Below are positions 38,964-47,120 of a stretch of 64,000 nucleotides of DNA, one piece after another; positions within the stretch are counted from its first letter, which is position 1; each line of letters opens with the position of its first letter. This DNA comes from an uncultured Sphaerochaeta sp. (GTDB lineage Bacteria; Spirochaetota; Spirochaetia; Sphaerochaetales; Sphaerochaetaceae), in assembly GCF_963677315.1 (NCBI RefSeq), contig NZ_OY781939.1:558001-622000 (forward strand). The letters run 5' to 3'. The notes beneath the pieces are model-generated. The model was not told the origin of the DNA, did no database searches, and worked only from the letters and a program-made list of their open reading frames with translations. Both the position numbers and the translations under genes were made by a program.

Positions 38964-39866
38964 ATGAAAAAGATAGTAGGTATTACCCTGGTCCTCACCC
39001 TGCTTGTCGCCGGATCACTTACCGCTGCGGTTGACACAACAAGGGCTGATGAACTGTATGAGATTGACGCATTCACCCAGGCTGAGGGGTTGCTGGAAGA
39101 ACAGCTAGCCGGGGTGACCAATGATGCAGATCGTGCAGAGATCCTGTGGCGATTGGCACGCCTTCAGGTATCCCTTGGAGATGAGTTGGATGAGGACGAC
39201 AAGGATGGTAGATTTGCTTTTTATGAAAAAGGTGAACAATATGCCTTGCAATCCATTGAGGCAAACACTTCATGGGAAGGGTACCTCTGGAAGTGCTCGA
39301 ACATCGGTCGATGGGGTCAGACAAAGGGACCACTGAATGCCTTGGGTAAAGCGAAGGGAATGCTCGAGGACCTGACTACAATTGTAAATACCTTGGGTGT
39401 GCTCGACTCCAGTGAGACTTGGTACGTGCTTTCCAGCCTCTATGACGAACTTCCTGGTGGGTTCATCTCATTCGGGAACAAGGAGTGGGCTGTCAGCTAT
39501 ATGAGAATAGCCATGGATACCATTCCCAGCCATCTTTACAACCCTGGCCATTACCTGAAACTTGCCGAGGAACTCTATGCAAGAGATTGGAGTGCATCCA
39601 AGAGAAGCAAGGAAATGCGGAGCATGGAGAAAGACTGGAAGCAAGGGTCAACCAACCTCGAGAAATACCGTTACTACGAGGGCAAGGATGGTGGAAAGTC
39701 CAAGCCGTTCTACTCTTCAGTCACCCTGGATAAGATGAGTGACCGACAGGAAGCGGTAATGGTCCTCTCCTATGCGCTTGCCAAGGCCAATATACTGGGA
39801 CCAGTTAAAGCAAGCGATGCAGTGGTTGTTGAGGAAATCAAGGAACTCATCGACGACTGGACGTAA
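38964..39866 (+). CDS. Exported alpha-helical (TPR-like) protein of unknown function
   Basis: A 300-residue protein with a clear signal peptide: MKK, a hydrophobic stretch VGITLVLTLLVAGSLT, and a likely signal peptidase I cut after TAA. There is no lipobox Cys. The mature part is predicted helical, with TPR-like spacing (AEILWRLARLQVSLG, then SSETWYVLSSLYDELPGG). It resembles periplasmic TPR proteins of spirochaetes such as the TatT-like group, but I cannot assign it firmly. An AGGAGG site fixes the start. It follows the aldehyde dehydrogenase by 8 bp and ends at a strong hairpin. Confidence 0.75.
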   Translation: MKKIVGITLVLTLLVAGSLTAAVDTTRADELYEIDAFTQAEGLLEEQLAGVTNDADRAEILWRLARLQVSLGDELDEDDKDGRFAFYEKGEQYALQSIEANTSWEGYLWKCSNIGRWGQTKGPLNALGKAKGMLEDLTTIVNTLGVLDSSETWYVLSSLYDELPGGFISFGNKEWAVSYMRIAMDTIPSHLYNPGHYLKLAEELYARDWSASKRSKEMRSMEKDWKQGSTNLEKYRYYEGKDGGKSKPFYSSVTLDKMSDRQEAVMVLSYALAKANILGPVKASDAVVVEEIKELIDDWT

Positions 39867-39883
39867 GATTTTAAGGATCATTA

Positions 39884-39910
39884 TACAGCCCCTGAAAGTC
39901 AGGGGCTGTA
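39884..39910. terminator. Bidirectional terminator between convergent units
   Basis: TACAGCCCCTGA and TCAGGGGCTGTA form a perfect 12-pair stem with an AAG loop. AATTCTTTG follows on the plus strand and ATAATGATCC on the minus strand. It lies between the stop codons of the exported protein and the sugar isomerase. Confidence 0.85.
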
Positions 39911-39930
39911 ATTCTTTGTAGGTGCATTTA

Positions 39931-41403
39931 TTAATGCTTGAACGGATTCTCGCCTTCATAGGGTAGTCCTTCCCTCTGGTTGTAGGCAATATCCTCAATT
40001 CCAAGATAGGTGAAAACATTGAACAGGGCCTTCCCGACATGGCTGAAAGCTACCGCAGCATGGTGCGGGTACGCTTTCTTAAGAAGCACATACCGATAGA
40101 ATCGAGCCATCTCTTCTATGCCTATCACGCCGATGCTTCCAAAGCTTTCGCTTGGAACATCCAAGACCTCTCCTTGCGCGACATATGCACGCAGTCTCCC
40201 CCGAGCATCAGACTGCAGGCGGTACACGGTAACCGGACCGGATACCAGATCCCCTTCCATCGTCCCCCTGGTGATATCGGGTTCTGCAAGATCCGGTTCG
40301 AGGTCACGCTTCATGATCACCTGATATCCCATATGGGGGTTCTTGAGCAGGGAACAGGAGGTGTTTCCACAGTGGAAACCCATGAACAACTCATCATTTC
40401 GATAAGACCGTTTTGCCCGTATATGCTCTTCATACATCTTGGAGGGAACCGTATTATTGATATCCAGCAAGGTCACAGGTTTATCACTCACACAGATACC
40501 AATGTATTCGCTTAATGCTCCATAGATATCGACTTCACAACTGACGGGAATACCCTGGGCTGTAAGACGGCTGTTCACATAACAGGGAACAAAGCCGAAC
40601 TCTGTCTGGAATGCTGGCCAGCACTTGTTTGCAAAGGCAACAAACTGGCGCTCCCCCTTGTGCTGTTCAACCCAATCAAGCAGTGTCAACTCATATTGGG
40701 CGAGTCTGGGCAGGATTCCCTCGTACGGACTACTGCCGATCTCACTTGCCATCTCCTTCACCAAGGAATCAATGCGCTTGTCATCCTTGTGTTTGTTGTA
40801 GGCTACCAGCAGGTCGAGCTCGCTGTTTTCCTCAATCTCCACCCCGAGGTCGAATAGTCCCTGGATGGGTGCATTGCATGCCATGAAATCCTGTGGTCTT
40901 GGACCAAAGGAGATAATCTTCAATTGCTTGAGGGATATGACGGCTCTCGCAACAGGGATGAACTCCTCAATCATGGTGGCGACTTCCCGGGCAGTGCCGA
41001 CAGGATACTCAGGGATATGTGCACGCAAGGAACGCAAAGCCAAATTATAGGAACAGTTGAGCATTCCGCAGAAGGCGTCCCCCCTACCATCATGCAAATC
41101 CCCATCTCCTTCCGCCGCGGCAACATACATCACTGGTCCGTCGAAGTATTTGGCAAGCAGGGTCTCGGCAGTCTCCGGGCCAAAGTTGCCCAAGAACACT
41201 ACCAATGCATTGACATCATGCTTCGAGGCATCTTCCAAAGCAGCGCGCATATCCTTCTCATCCTCAACGGTAATAGGGCATTCGTAAATGGGATCCTGAT
41301 ATGCTTCCTTGACTGCATTCCTTCTTCGTTCACTCAAGGCTTTGGGAAAGCAACTGCGGCTCACCGCGACCAATCCCAAACGGACCTGTGCAATATTATT
41401 CAT
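39931..41403 (-). CDS. L-fucose/L-arabinose isomerase family protein
   Basis: A 490-residue cytoplasmic sugar isomerase-fold protein (FucI/AraA superfamily). The N-terminal part has VNALVVFLGNFGPETAETLLA, the middle CEVDIYGALSEYIG, whose Glu would bind the metal, then LLDINN with the metal Asp and MGFHCGNTSCSL with a conserved His and Gly-Asn. The C-terminal FucI-like beta domain contains TRGTMEGDLVSGPVTVYRLQ. It is closer to the uncharacterised L-fucose isomerase-like group than to classical AraA. The araD-like gene 9 bp upstream suggests that it feeds L-ribulose or a related ketose to kinase and epimerase steps, but no kinase gene is here. Confidence 0.8.
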   Translation of the reverse strand: MNNIAQVRLGLVAVSRSCFPKALSERRRNAVKEAYQDPIYECPITVEDEKDMRAALEDASKHDVNALVVFLGNFGPETAETLLAKYFDGPVMYVAAAEGDGDLHDGRGDAFCGMLNCSYNLALRSLRAHIPEYPVGTAREVATMIEEFIPVARAVISLKQLKIISFGPRPQDFMACNAPIQGLFDLGVEIEENSELDLLVAYNKHKDDKRIDSLVKEMASEIGSSPYEGILPRLAQYELTLLDWVEQHKGERQFVAFANKCWPAFQTEFGFVPCYVNSRLTAQGIPVSCEVDIYGALSEYIGICVSDKPVTLLDINNTVPSKMYEEHIRAKRSYRNDELFMGFHCGNTSCSLLKNPHMGYQVIMKRDLEPDLAEPDITRGTMEGDLVSGPVTVYRLQSDARGRLRAYVAQGEVLDVPSESFGSIGVIGIEEMARFYRYVLLKKAYPHHAAVAFSHVGKALFNVFTYLGIEDIAYNQREGLPYEGENPFKH

Positions 41404-41412
41404 AGTTTACTC

Positions 41413-42111
41413 CTAGTTCTTCTGCCCATAGTAGGCATTCTTTCCATGCTTTCTCAAATAGTGCTTATCCAGCAGGACCTGGTCCATCGTCCGTTTAGGA
41501 TTGTGTTCCAACAGTACTGTGTGGTAGGCCATATTGGCCACTTCTTCCAGAACTACAGCATTCTCCACTGCCTTCTTTGCACTGGAGCCCCAGGTAAACG
41601 GGCCATGGCTGTGAACCAGTACTGCTGGGATTGAAAGAGGATCAAGGGAGGCAAACCGTTCAACGATGACCTTACCGGTCTCTTCCTCGTAGGCTGTCTC
41701 AATCTCATTGTTTGCCATCTCCCTGGTGCAGGGAATCTCCCCATAGAAATAATCAGCATGGGTGGTACCGAGAGCCGGAATACCCCGTCCAGCTTGGGCA
41801 AAAATGGTTGCCCATCGGCTATGGGTGTGAACAACCGCCTGTATCTCTCCAAAATGGTTGAATAGATAGCGGTGGGTAGGGGTATCAGACGAGGGGTTGT
41901 AGGAACCTTCCACAATCTTGCCGGTTGCAAGTTCCACCACCACCATCTTGTCGGCAGTAAGATCCTCATAAGGAACCCCGGAGGGTTTGATGACCATGAA
42001 CTCACGCTTTGGGTCAACCGCAGAGACATTACCCCAAGTGAAGGTGATCAAGCGATAGTGCTCAAGCAACAGGTTTGCTTCACACACTTCTTCTTTCAGC
42101 TGTTCCAACAT
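41413..42111 (-). CDS. araD: L-ribulose-5-phosphate 4-epimerase (AraD family)
   Basis: A 232-residue class II aldolase-fold zinc enzyme that converts L-ribulose-5-P to D-xylulose-5-P. It matches AraD end to end: [38 protein letters not shown], the zinc ligands in [17 protein letters not shown] and [11 protein letters not shown], and the C-terminal [10 protein letters not shown] with the catalytic Tyr. The ATG at 42111 is the family start and has AAGGAG upstream. The frame stays open to an ATG at 42231 that also has a GAGGAG site, so a 40-residue longer form cannot be excluded. It is followed by the isomerase gene. Confidence 0.93.
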   Translation of the reverse strand: MLEQLKEEVCEANLLLEHYRLITFTWGNVSAVDPKREFMVIKPSGVPYEDLTADKMVVVELATGKIVEGSYNPSSDTPTHRYLFNHFGEIQAVVHTHSRWATIFAQAGRGIPALGTTHADYFYGEIPCTREMANNEIETAYEEETGKVIVERFASLDPLSIPAVLVHSHGPFTWGSSAKKAVENAVVLEEVANMAYHTVLLEHNPKRTMDQVLLDKHYLRKHGKNAYYGQKN

Positions 42112-42246
42112 GATAACTCCTTCAGAAGTCTTCAAAGACTCCCTCTGTCCAAAAAAAATCCACACGAAGTAAGAGCCCCCAACCCTCTTCGCAGGTAAGT
42201 CAATTCTATCATACAAACAGCGCTTGCTCATCTTCTTTTTCTCCTC

Positions 42247-42275
42247 TTGACAAAAGGAAGCGAAACATATTATAT
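42247..42275 (+). promoter_or_regulatory. Promoter of the P1B ATPase gene
   Basis: TTGACA at 42247-42252, then 17 bp, then TTATAT at 42270-42275 within the run CATATTATATGAA. The -10 and the start site are overlapped by the palindrome listed separately. Confidence 0.75.
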
Positions 42276-42292
42276 GAATATATGTTCATATA
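42271..42292. promoter_or_regulatory. ArsR/SmtB-type operator palindrome
   Basis: TATATGAA (42271-42278) and TTCATATA (42285-42292) are exact complements around a 6-base centre. TGAA-N6-TTCA with A/T flanks is the typical operator of ArsR/SmtB metal sensors (for example NmtR, ZiaR, CzrA). It covers the -10 region of the metal ATPase promoter, so metal-free repressor would block transcription. No ArsR-type gene is in the window, so the regulator would act from elsewhere. Confidence 0.75.
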
Positions 42293-42313
42293 TTGAAATG
42301 ATAGGAGATTTAC

Positions 42314-44371
42314 ATGGCCGACAAGTGTATCTGGAATGTTCAAAATCTTGATTGCGCTGCCTGTGCAGCCACCATAGAAGAAAACCTGAATAAGGTGGAA
42401 GGCGTAAAACGAGCACGGGTTGACTATGCAAAAAAACAGATTCACGTCCAAAGTACCGATGACATGGATGATGCATTCTTTCAATCCCTTATAGCAGAAG
42501 CAAAACGTGTGGAACCTGCTTTAAAGGTTTCATCCCAGCCACACCAGGGAAAACATACCTCATTGCGTATGCTTATACGCATTACCTTCTCTGCGCTCTT
42601 CTTTGCCCTTGCTTTCTTTCTTGAGACTCCCTGGCTCTTCATTCCCAGTTACCTCATCGCTGGATACTCAGTGCTAATCAAGGCTGGGACAAACCTGTTG
42701 CACGGAAAGGTGTTTGATGAGAACTTCCTCATGAGCATTGCCACCCTTGGAGCTCTCGCAATCCGAGAGACAGGAGAAGCCTCTGCAGTTATGTTGCTGT
42801 ACTTGGTCGGGGAGTTCTTCCAGGACCGTGCAGTGCAGAGAAGCAGGAATGCGGTTATGGGAGTCCTTGACCTGAGAGCAGATGAGGCAAGGATCATCAG
42901 CGAGGGAAAACCAGAGATGGTTGCCAGTGAATCGGTCTCGGTTGGAAGCATCATCAGGGTACTGGCAGGCGAGAAGATTCCCTTGGACGGCATGATCATC
43001 AGGGGTTCCTCGACCTTGAATATGCAATCCCTGACTGGAGAGTCCCTTCCACAGAATGCAGAGGTAGGAGAGACCGTACTGAGCGGCAGTGTGAACCTCA
43101 CCGGTGTTATTGACATTCAGACCAACCGCGCATATGAGGATAGCACGGCAACCAAGATACTGCGTCTTGTTGAGGAGTCCTCTTCCAAGAAGGCCCATAG
43201 TGAACAGTTCATCACCACCTTCGCACGGTACTACACTCCCTTCGTTGTGTTCTTTGCGCTTGCGCTTGCTATCATACCTTCACTCATAACAGGAACTTGG
43301 GAGACCTGGATCTATCGATCACTCGTGTTTTTGGTAGTGAGCTGCCCCTGTGCCCTGGTTATCAGCGTCCCTCTCTCCTATTTTGCCGGAATCGGCAAGA
43401 GTGCGTCCAATGGCATCCTGGTCAAGGGTGGCAACTACCTGGAAGCTCTCTCTGCCATCGATACCATGGTCTTCGACAAGACCGGCACACTTACCCACGG
43501 AAGCTTTTCCTTGGAGAAAATGATTCCAACCGGCAAGAGCGATCTTGACGAATCTTACCTTGAAAAACTCGCAGCAAGCCTGGAGAGGCAGAGTAATCAC
43601 CCACTTGCAAGGGCATTTGATACACTTGCATCTCCCTTTGAAGCAAGCAATATCCAGGAGATTGCAGGAAAGGGTATCTCTGCCCTGATTGATGGGAAAC
43701 AGGTGACAGCAGGGAATGCAGCCCTGTTCGCATACAAAGCAATCCCGCTCTCCCAGGACAATGAGGAAGAGGGAACCATCCACCTGGCCGTTGATGATAT
43801 CCACGCAGCATCGTTCATACTAAAGGATACGCTCCGAACGGACGCAAAACAGCTTATAGGGGCATTGAGGAAACTAGGAGTCAGGCAGCTGCTCATGCTC
43901 TCGGGAGACAAGGAACAACACGCCAAGGCTATTGCGACTGAGCTAGGCTTGGATGGCTATCATGCGGGGCTCCTCCCTGACCAGAAGCAGGAACATCTCG
44001 CAGAAATAGAGAAAACTAACCCGCACCTTGCATACGTCGGGGATGGTATGAATGACGCCCCAAGCCTAGCTGCCAGCCGTGTCGGCATAGCCATGGGTAG
44101 CAAGGCAAGTGATGCTGCCATTGAGAGTGCTGACATCGTAATTTTGAGTGAAGAGTTGTCCAAGCTGGAAAAACTGGTAAGAATCAGCAAGAAAACCTCG
44201 CGTATTGTGAAGCAAAACATTGCATTCGCACTTGGGATAAAGGCCGTTGTGCTTGTATTGGGCGCATTGGGGTATGCGTCCATGGCTCTGGCGGTGTTCG
44301 CCGATACTGGGGTGACCATCATAGCCGTTTTCAATGCCCTGCGCATCCTCCTGATTCGTCTTTCTCGTTGA
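42314..44371 (+). CDS. P1B-type heavy-metal ATPase (Zn2+/Cd2+/Pb2+ exporter type)
   Basis: A 685-residue membrane pump that exports divalent soft metals. The N-terminal HMA domain (about 1-70) has the LDCAACAATIEENLN metal loop. It is followed by two extra helices and the six-helix core. The transport site is VVSCPCALVISVPLSYF, the phosphorylation site VFDKTGTLTHG, the actuator loop LTGESLPQNAEVG, and the hinge YVGDGMNDAPSLAASRVGIA. The CPC context and the C-terminal helix are those of ZntA/CadA (P1B-2) rather than copper pumps. The metal-sensor operator upstream agrees. The ribosome site is TAGGAG. Confidence 0.93.
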   Translation: MADKCIWNVQNLDCAACAATIEENLNKVEGVKRARVDYAKKQIHVQSTDDMDDAFFQSLIAEAKRVEPALKVSSQPHQGKHTSLRMLIRITFSALFFALAFFLETPWLFIPSYLIAGYSVLIKAGTNLLHGKVFDENFLMSIATLGALAIRETGEASAVMLLYLVGEFFQDRAVQRSRNAVMGVLDLRADEARIISEGKPEMVASESVSVGSIIRVLAGEKIPLDGMIIRGSSTLNMQSLTGESLPQNAEVGETVLSGSVNLTGVIDIQTNRAYEDSTATKILRLVEESSSKKAHSEQFITTFARYYTPFVVFFALALAIIPSLITGTWETWIYRSLVFLVVSCPCALVISVPLSYFAGIGKSASNGILVKGGNYLEALSAIDTMVFDKTGTLTHGSFSLEKMIPTGKSDLDESYLEKLAASLERQSNHPLARAFDTLASPFEASNIQEIAGKGISALIDGKQVTAGNAALFAYKAIPLSQDNEEEGTIHLAVDDIHAASFILKDTLRTDAKQLIGALRKLGVRQLLMLSGDKEQHAKAIATELGLDGYHAGLLPDQKQEHLAEIEKTNPHLAYVGDGMNDAPSLAASRVGIAMGSKASDAAIESADIVILSEELSKLEKLVRISKKTSRIVKQNIAFALGIKAVVLVLGALGYASMALAVFADTGVTIIAVFNALRILLIRLSR

Positions 44372-44423
44372 TTATAAAAGACATGTATGGTAATGTTGCT
44401 CAGATTGTTTGAAGGAAAAGTAC

Positions 44424-46454
44424 ATGAACGAGAAGACGACACGAAATATTGGAATTATGGCACATATTGATGCGGGCAAGACCACTACCACTGAACGCAT
44501 CCTCTATTATACGGGTGAAAACCATCGCATTGGTGAGGTAGACAACGGGGAAGCGACCATGGACTTCCTTGAACAGGAACAGGATCGCGGTATCACCATC
44601 GCAAGTGCCGCCACCACCTGTTACTGGAAAGAACACCAGATCAATATTATCGATACCCCGGGACATGTTGACTTCACTGCAGAAGTGGAGCGCTCCCTTC
44701 GTGTCCTTGACGGAGCGGTCATGGTTGTATGCGCAGTCGGCGGAGTGGAACCACAGACGGAGACAGTCTGGAGACAGGCAGATACCTATCGTGTACCCCG
44801 TATCGCATTCATCAACAAGATGGATAGGCTCGGGGCCAACTTCCATGAGGCAGTCTCCGAGCTGAAACTCAAATTGGGAGCAAATCCCATACCCCTTTTC
44901 CTCCCTGTCGGGGCAGAGAACAACTTCAGTGGCATCATCAACCTGCTTACCAGGAAGTATTATGTATACAGCATTGAAGACCAGGGAATGACCTATACTG
45001 AAGAGGAGATTCCTTCCTCCATGCAGGAAGAGGTCGAGAGCTGGTACGAGAAGCTGATCGACAGTGTTGCATCCTTCAGCGATGAAATCACAGAACTATA
45101 CTTTGAAGGCGAACCCATCGATGCTGACCTGATCAAGAAAACCTTGAAAAAGGCGACCATTGCACGACAGGCTCTGCCGGTCTTTGTTGGCTCCTCACTC
45201 AAGGATATCGGTGTCCAAGCCCTCCTGGATGGAGTCATAGACTACCTTCCCTCCCCCTCTGAGGTTCCTCCTATTGTCGGACTCCATCAGAAGACGGAAA
45301 AAAATGTGGAAATTCCCTATGACAAGAACAAACCACCACTCGGCCTCATCTTCAAGATCCAAGTGGACAGGGAAGCTGGTCCCATGAGTTTTGTCAGGGT
45401 ATACAATGGTACCATCAAGAAAGGTACTGCCTTGATGAACATCAGCAAGAAGAAACGGGAGCGGGTCAACAGGATTCTGCGCATGCATGCAGACCGTCCA
45501 GAGGAATTGAGTGAGCTCGAAGCAGGTGACATTGGTGTCATCATTGGGTTCAAGGAAGGAAGAACCGGCGATACCGTAGGCAGTGAGGGAGCACAGATCC
45601 TCCTTGAGGAGATGCACTTCCCCATTCCTGTCATCTCGGTTGCCATCGAGCCGAACAGTCTCAGTGACGGGGATAAACTACGCACCGCTCTCGGGGTCCT
45701 TGCACAGGAAGATCCCACCTTCACCTACCGTGATGACGATGAGACTGGGCAATTGGTGATCAGCGGGATGGGTGAGCTACACCTGGATGTTCTGGTGACC
45801 AGACTTACCAAGGAGATGAAGATCAAGGCACGAGTGGGTAACCCACAGGTGACCTACCGTGAATCAGTTACCAAGGAAACCAGTGGAAGCGAGAAGTTCT
45901 CCAAGATCATCGCCGGCAAGGAAAATACTGCAGGGGTTGCCCTAACCATTCGCCCCCTTCCCTCCGGAAGCGGGAACCGCTATACCTGTTCGGCGAAGGT
46001 AAGAGGCATGGACGAACAGTACTATGAAGCGGTAAAACGGGGAATCACCAATGCCTTCAAAGGAGGCATCCAGTTTGGATATGAGACGGTTGACCTTGAG
46101 GTTGAGGTTACCAGCATCACCTATAACGAGCTTACCGCTACCCCGTTTGCATTCGAGGCTTGTGCCGCAATGTGTTTTGACAAGGTTGCACAGAGTGCCG
46201 CCCCTATCCTGATGGAACCGGTGATGAAGGTTACGGTAATCGTGCCTACGCAGTATGTAGGAGAAGCCATCAGCAGCATCACCAGCAGGGGTGGGCTGGT
46301 CAACAGTATCGAGAGCAGAACTGCAAGTGAACATATCCATGCACAGGCACCTCTGTCGCAGTTGTTTGGATATTCCACTGCACTACGCTCTGCAACTCAA
46401 GGCAGGGGAACCTTTTCAATGGAGTTCGACCACTACGCGCAAAAAACCCGCTAA
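44424..46454 (+). CDS. fusA: Elongation factor G paralogue (canonical-motif type)
   Basis: A 676-residue translational GTPase with all five EF-G domains. G motifs are [19 protein letters not shown], switch [33 protein letters not shown] and [11 protein letters not shown]. Domain IV has [21 protein letters not shown], and the end is [14 protein letters not shown]. It stands outside any str operon (no rpsL, rpsG or tuf beside it), and its length is slightly under the usual 690-700. Spirochaetes commonly carry two specialised EF-Gs, one for translocation and one for ribosome recycling; this could be either. The ATG at 44424 has AAGGAA upstream. The P1B ATPase ends 52 bp upstream. Confidence 0.93.
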   Translation: MNEKTTRNIGIMAHIDAGKTTTTERILYYTGENHRIGEVDNGEATMDFLEQEQDRGITIASAATTCYWKEHQINIIDTPGHVDFTAEVERSLRVLDGAVMVVCAVGGVEPQTETVWRQADTYRVPRIAFINKMDRLGANFHEAVSELKLKLGANPIPLFLPVGAENNFSGIINLLTRKYYVYSIEDQGMTYTEEEIPSSMQEEVESWYEKLIDSVASFSDEITELYFEGEPIDADLIKKTLKKATIARQALPVFVGSSLKDIGVQALLDGVIDYLPSPSEVPPIVGLHQKTEKNVEIPYDKNKPPLGLIFKIQVDREAGPMSFVRVYNGTIKKGTALMNISKKKRERVNRILRMHADRPEELSELEAGDIGVIIGFKEGRTGDTVGSEGAQILLEEMHFPIPVISVAIEPNSLSDGDKLRTALGVLAQEDPTFTYRDDDETGQLVISGMGELHLDVLVTRLTKEMKIKARVGNPQVTYRESVTKETSGSEKFSKIIAGKENTAGVALTIRPLPSGSGNRYTCSAKVRGMDEQYYEAVKRGITNAFKGGIQFGYETVDLEVEVTSITYNELTATPFAFEACAAMCFDKVAQSAAPILMEPVMKVTVIVPTQYVGEAISSITSRGGLVNSIESRTASEHIHAQAPLSQLFGYSTALRSATQGRGTFSMEFDHYAQKTR

Positions 46455-46491
46455 TGGTATGGAAAAACATCGAAACGGCATGGTACCAATC

Positions 46492-46521
46492 TTGCGAAGT
46501 TATGACAAATATGCCTAAAAT
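46492..46521 (+). promoter_or_regulatory. Promoter of the XRE regulator gene
   Basis: TTGCGA (46492-46497) and TAAAAT (46516-46521) with an 18-bp spacer, about 95 bp before the XRE start codon. Confidence 0.65.
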
Positions 46522-46531
46522 GTATTGAAAG

Positions 46532-46550
46532 CGGTGTGAATACTACACCG
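46532..46550 (+). promoter_or_regulatory. Structured leader of the XRE regulator gene
   Basis: CGGTGT and ACACCG form a perfect 6-pair hairpin around GAATACT, just after the predicted transcription start. A competing pairing is possible between GTGTGAA (46534-46540) and TTTACAC (46561-46567). An eight-T run follows at 46580-46587. The layout allows an attenuator or an operator; the role is not known. Confidence 0.45.
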
Positions 46551-46616
46551 TTGGAGGTAATTTACACGCTTTTCGGTTGTTTTTTTTGCATTGCAATTTC
46601 ATAAGAGGAGTACAAC

Positions 46617-46940
46617 ATGGCTAGAACCTACAATTTGCAGGACATTTTCGCAAGGAACCTGAAGGAGCGCAGAAGAAAGCTCTCCCTGACCCAAGCTCAA
46701 TTGGCTGAGAAGATCGGCGTTTCCACCTCATTTGTGACAGAGATCGAGACCTCAAGGAAAGCACCTTCCTTCTCCACCATAGAGAAGATCAGTGCGGCGT
46801 TGGATGTACCCTGTTGGACCTTTTTTTGCGAGGACGGTGACAAACTTCCCAATGATGTCACTGTTATGGACCAATTCGCATATAAGCTCAAACAGGACAT
46901 CAACCACATCATCGATGTGAATGTCAGCCTGACTCGTTAG
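46617..46940 (+). CDS. XRE family helix-turn-helix regulator
   Basis: A 107-residue DNA-binding protein. Residues about 10-65 are a Cro/CI-type HTH: LKERRRKLSLTQAQLAEKIG, then VSTSFVTEIETSRKAPSFST as the recognition segment. The C-terminal 40 residues are a helix with no known domain. AGAGGAG lies 6 bases before the ATG, and a strong terminator follows, so it is transcribed on its own between two EF-G genes. Target genes are unknown; autoregulation through the hairpin at 46532 is possible. Confidence 0.9.
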   Translation: MARTYNLQDIFARNLKERRRKLSLTQAQLAEKIGVSTSFVTEIETSRKAPSFSTIEKISAALDVPCWTFFCEDGDKLPNDVTVMDQFAYKLKQDINHIIDVNVSLTR

Positions 46941-46974
46941 GCTGGACATACAGATTGTTCTCACGCATGTACCG

Positions 46975-47010
46975 GCGGACATCCTCTGGCAAGAGGATGT
47001 CTGCTTTTTT
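46975..47010 (+). terminator. Terminator of the XRE gene
   Basis: GCGGACATCCTCT and AGAGGATGTCTGC form a 13-pair stem (one G-U) around GGCA, followed by TTTTTT. Confidence 0.93.
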
Positions 47011-47045
47011 GTGTCCTGGTGGTTGAGTGCTGAAACAGAATTCTT

Positions 47046-47074
47046 TTGACATATGAGTTGATGGGGCGTACCAT
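47046..47074 (+). promoter_or_regulatory. Promoter of the second EF-G-like gene
   Basis: TTGACA (47046-47051), 17-bp spacer, TACCAT (47069-47074), leaving a leader of about 40 nt before the start at 47121. Confidence 0.75.
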
Positions 47075-47120
47075 ACATGCATGCGTTCTAGATCAGCATA
47101 ATGTGATCAAAGGAGGAAAT

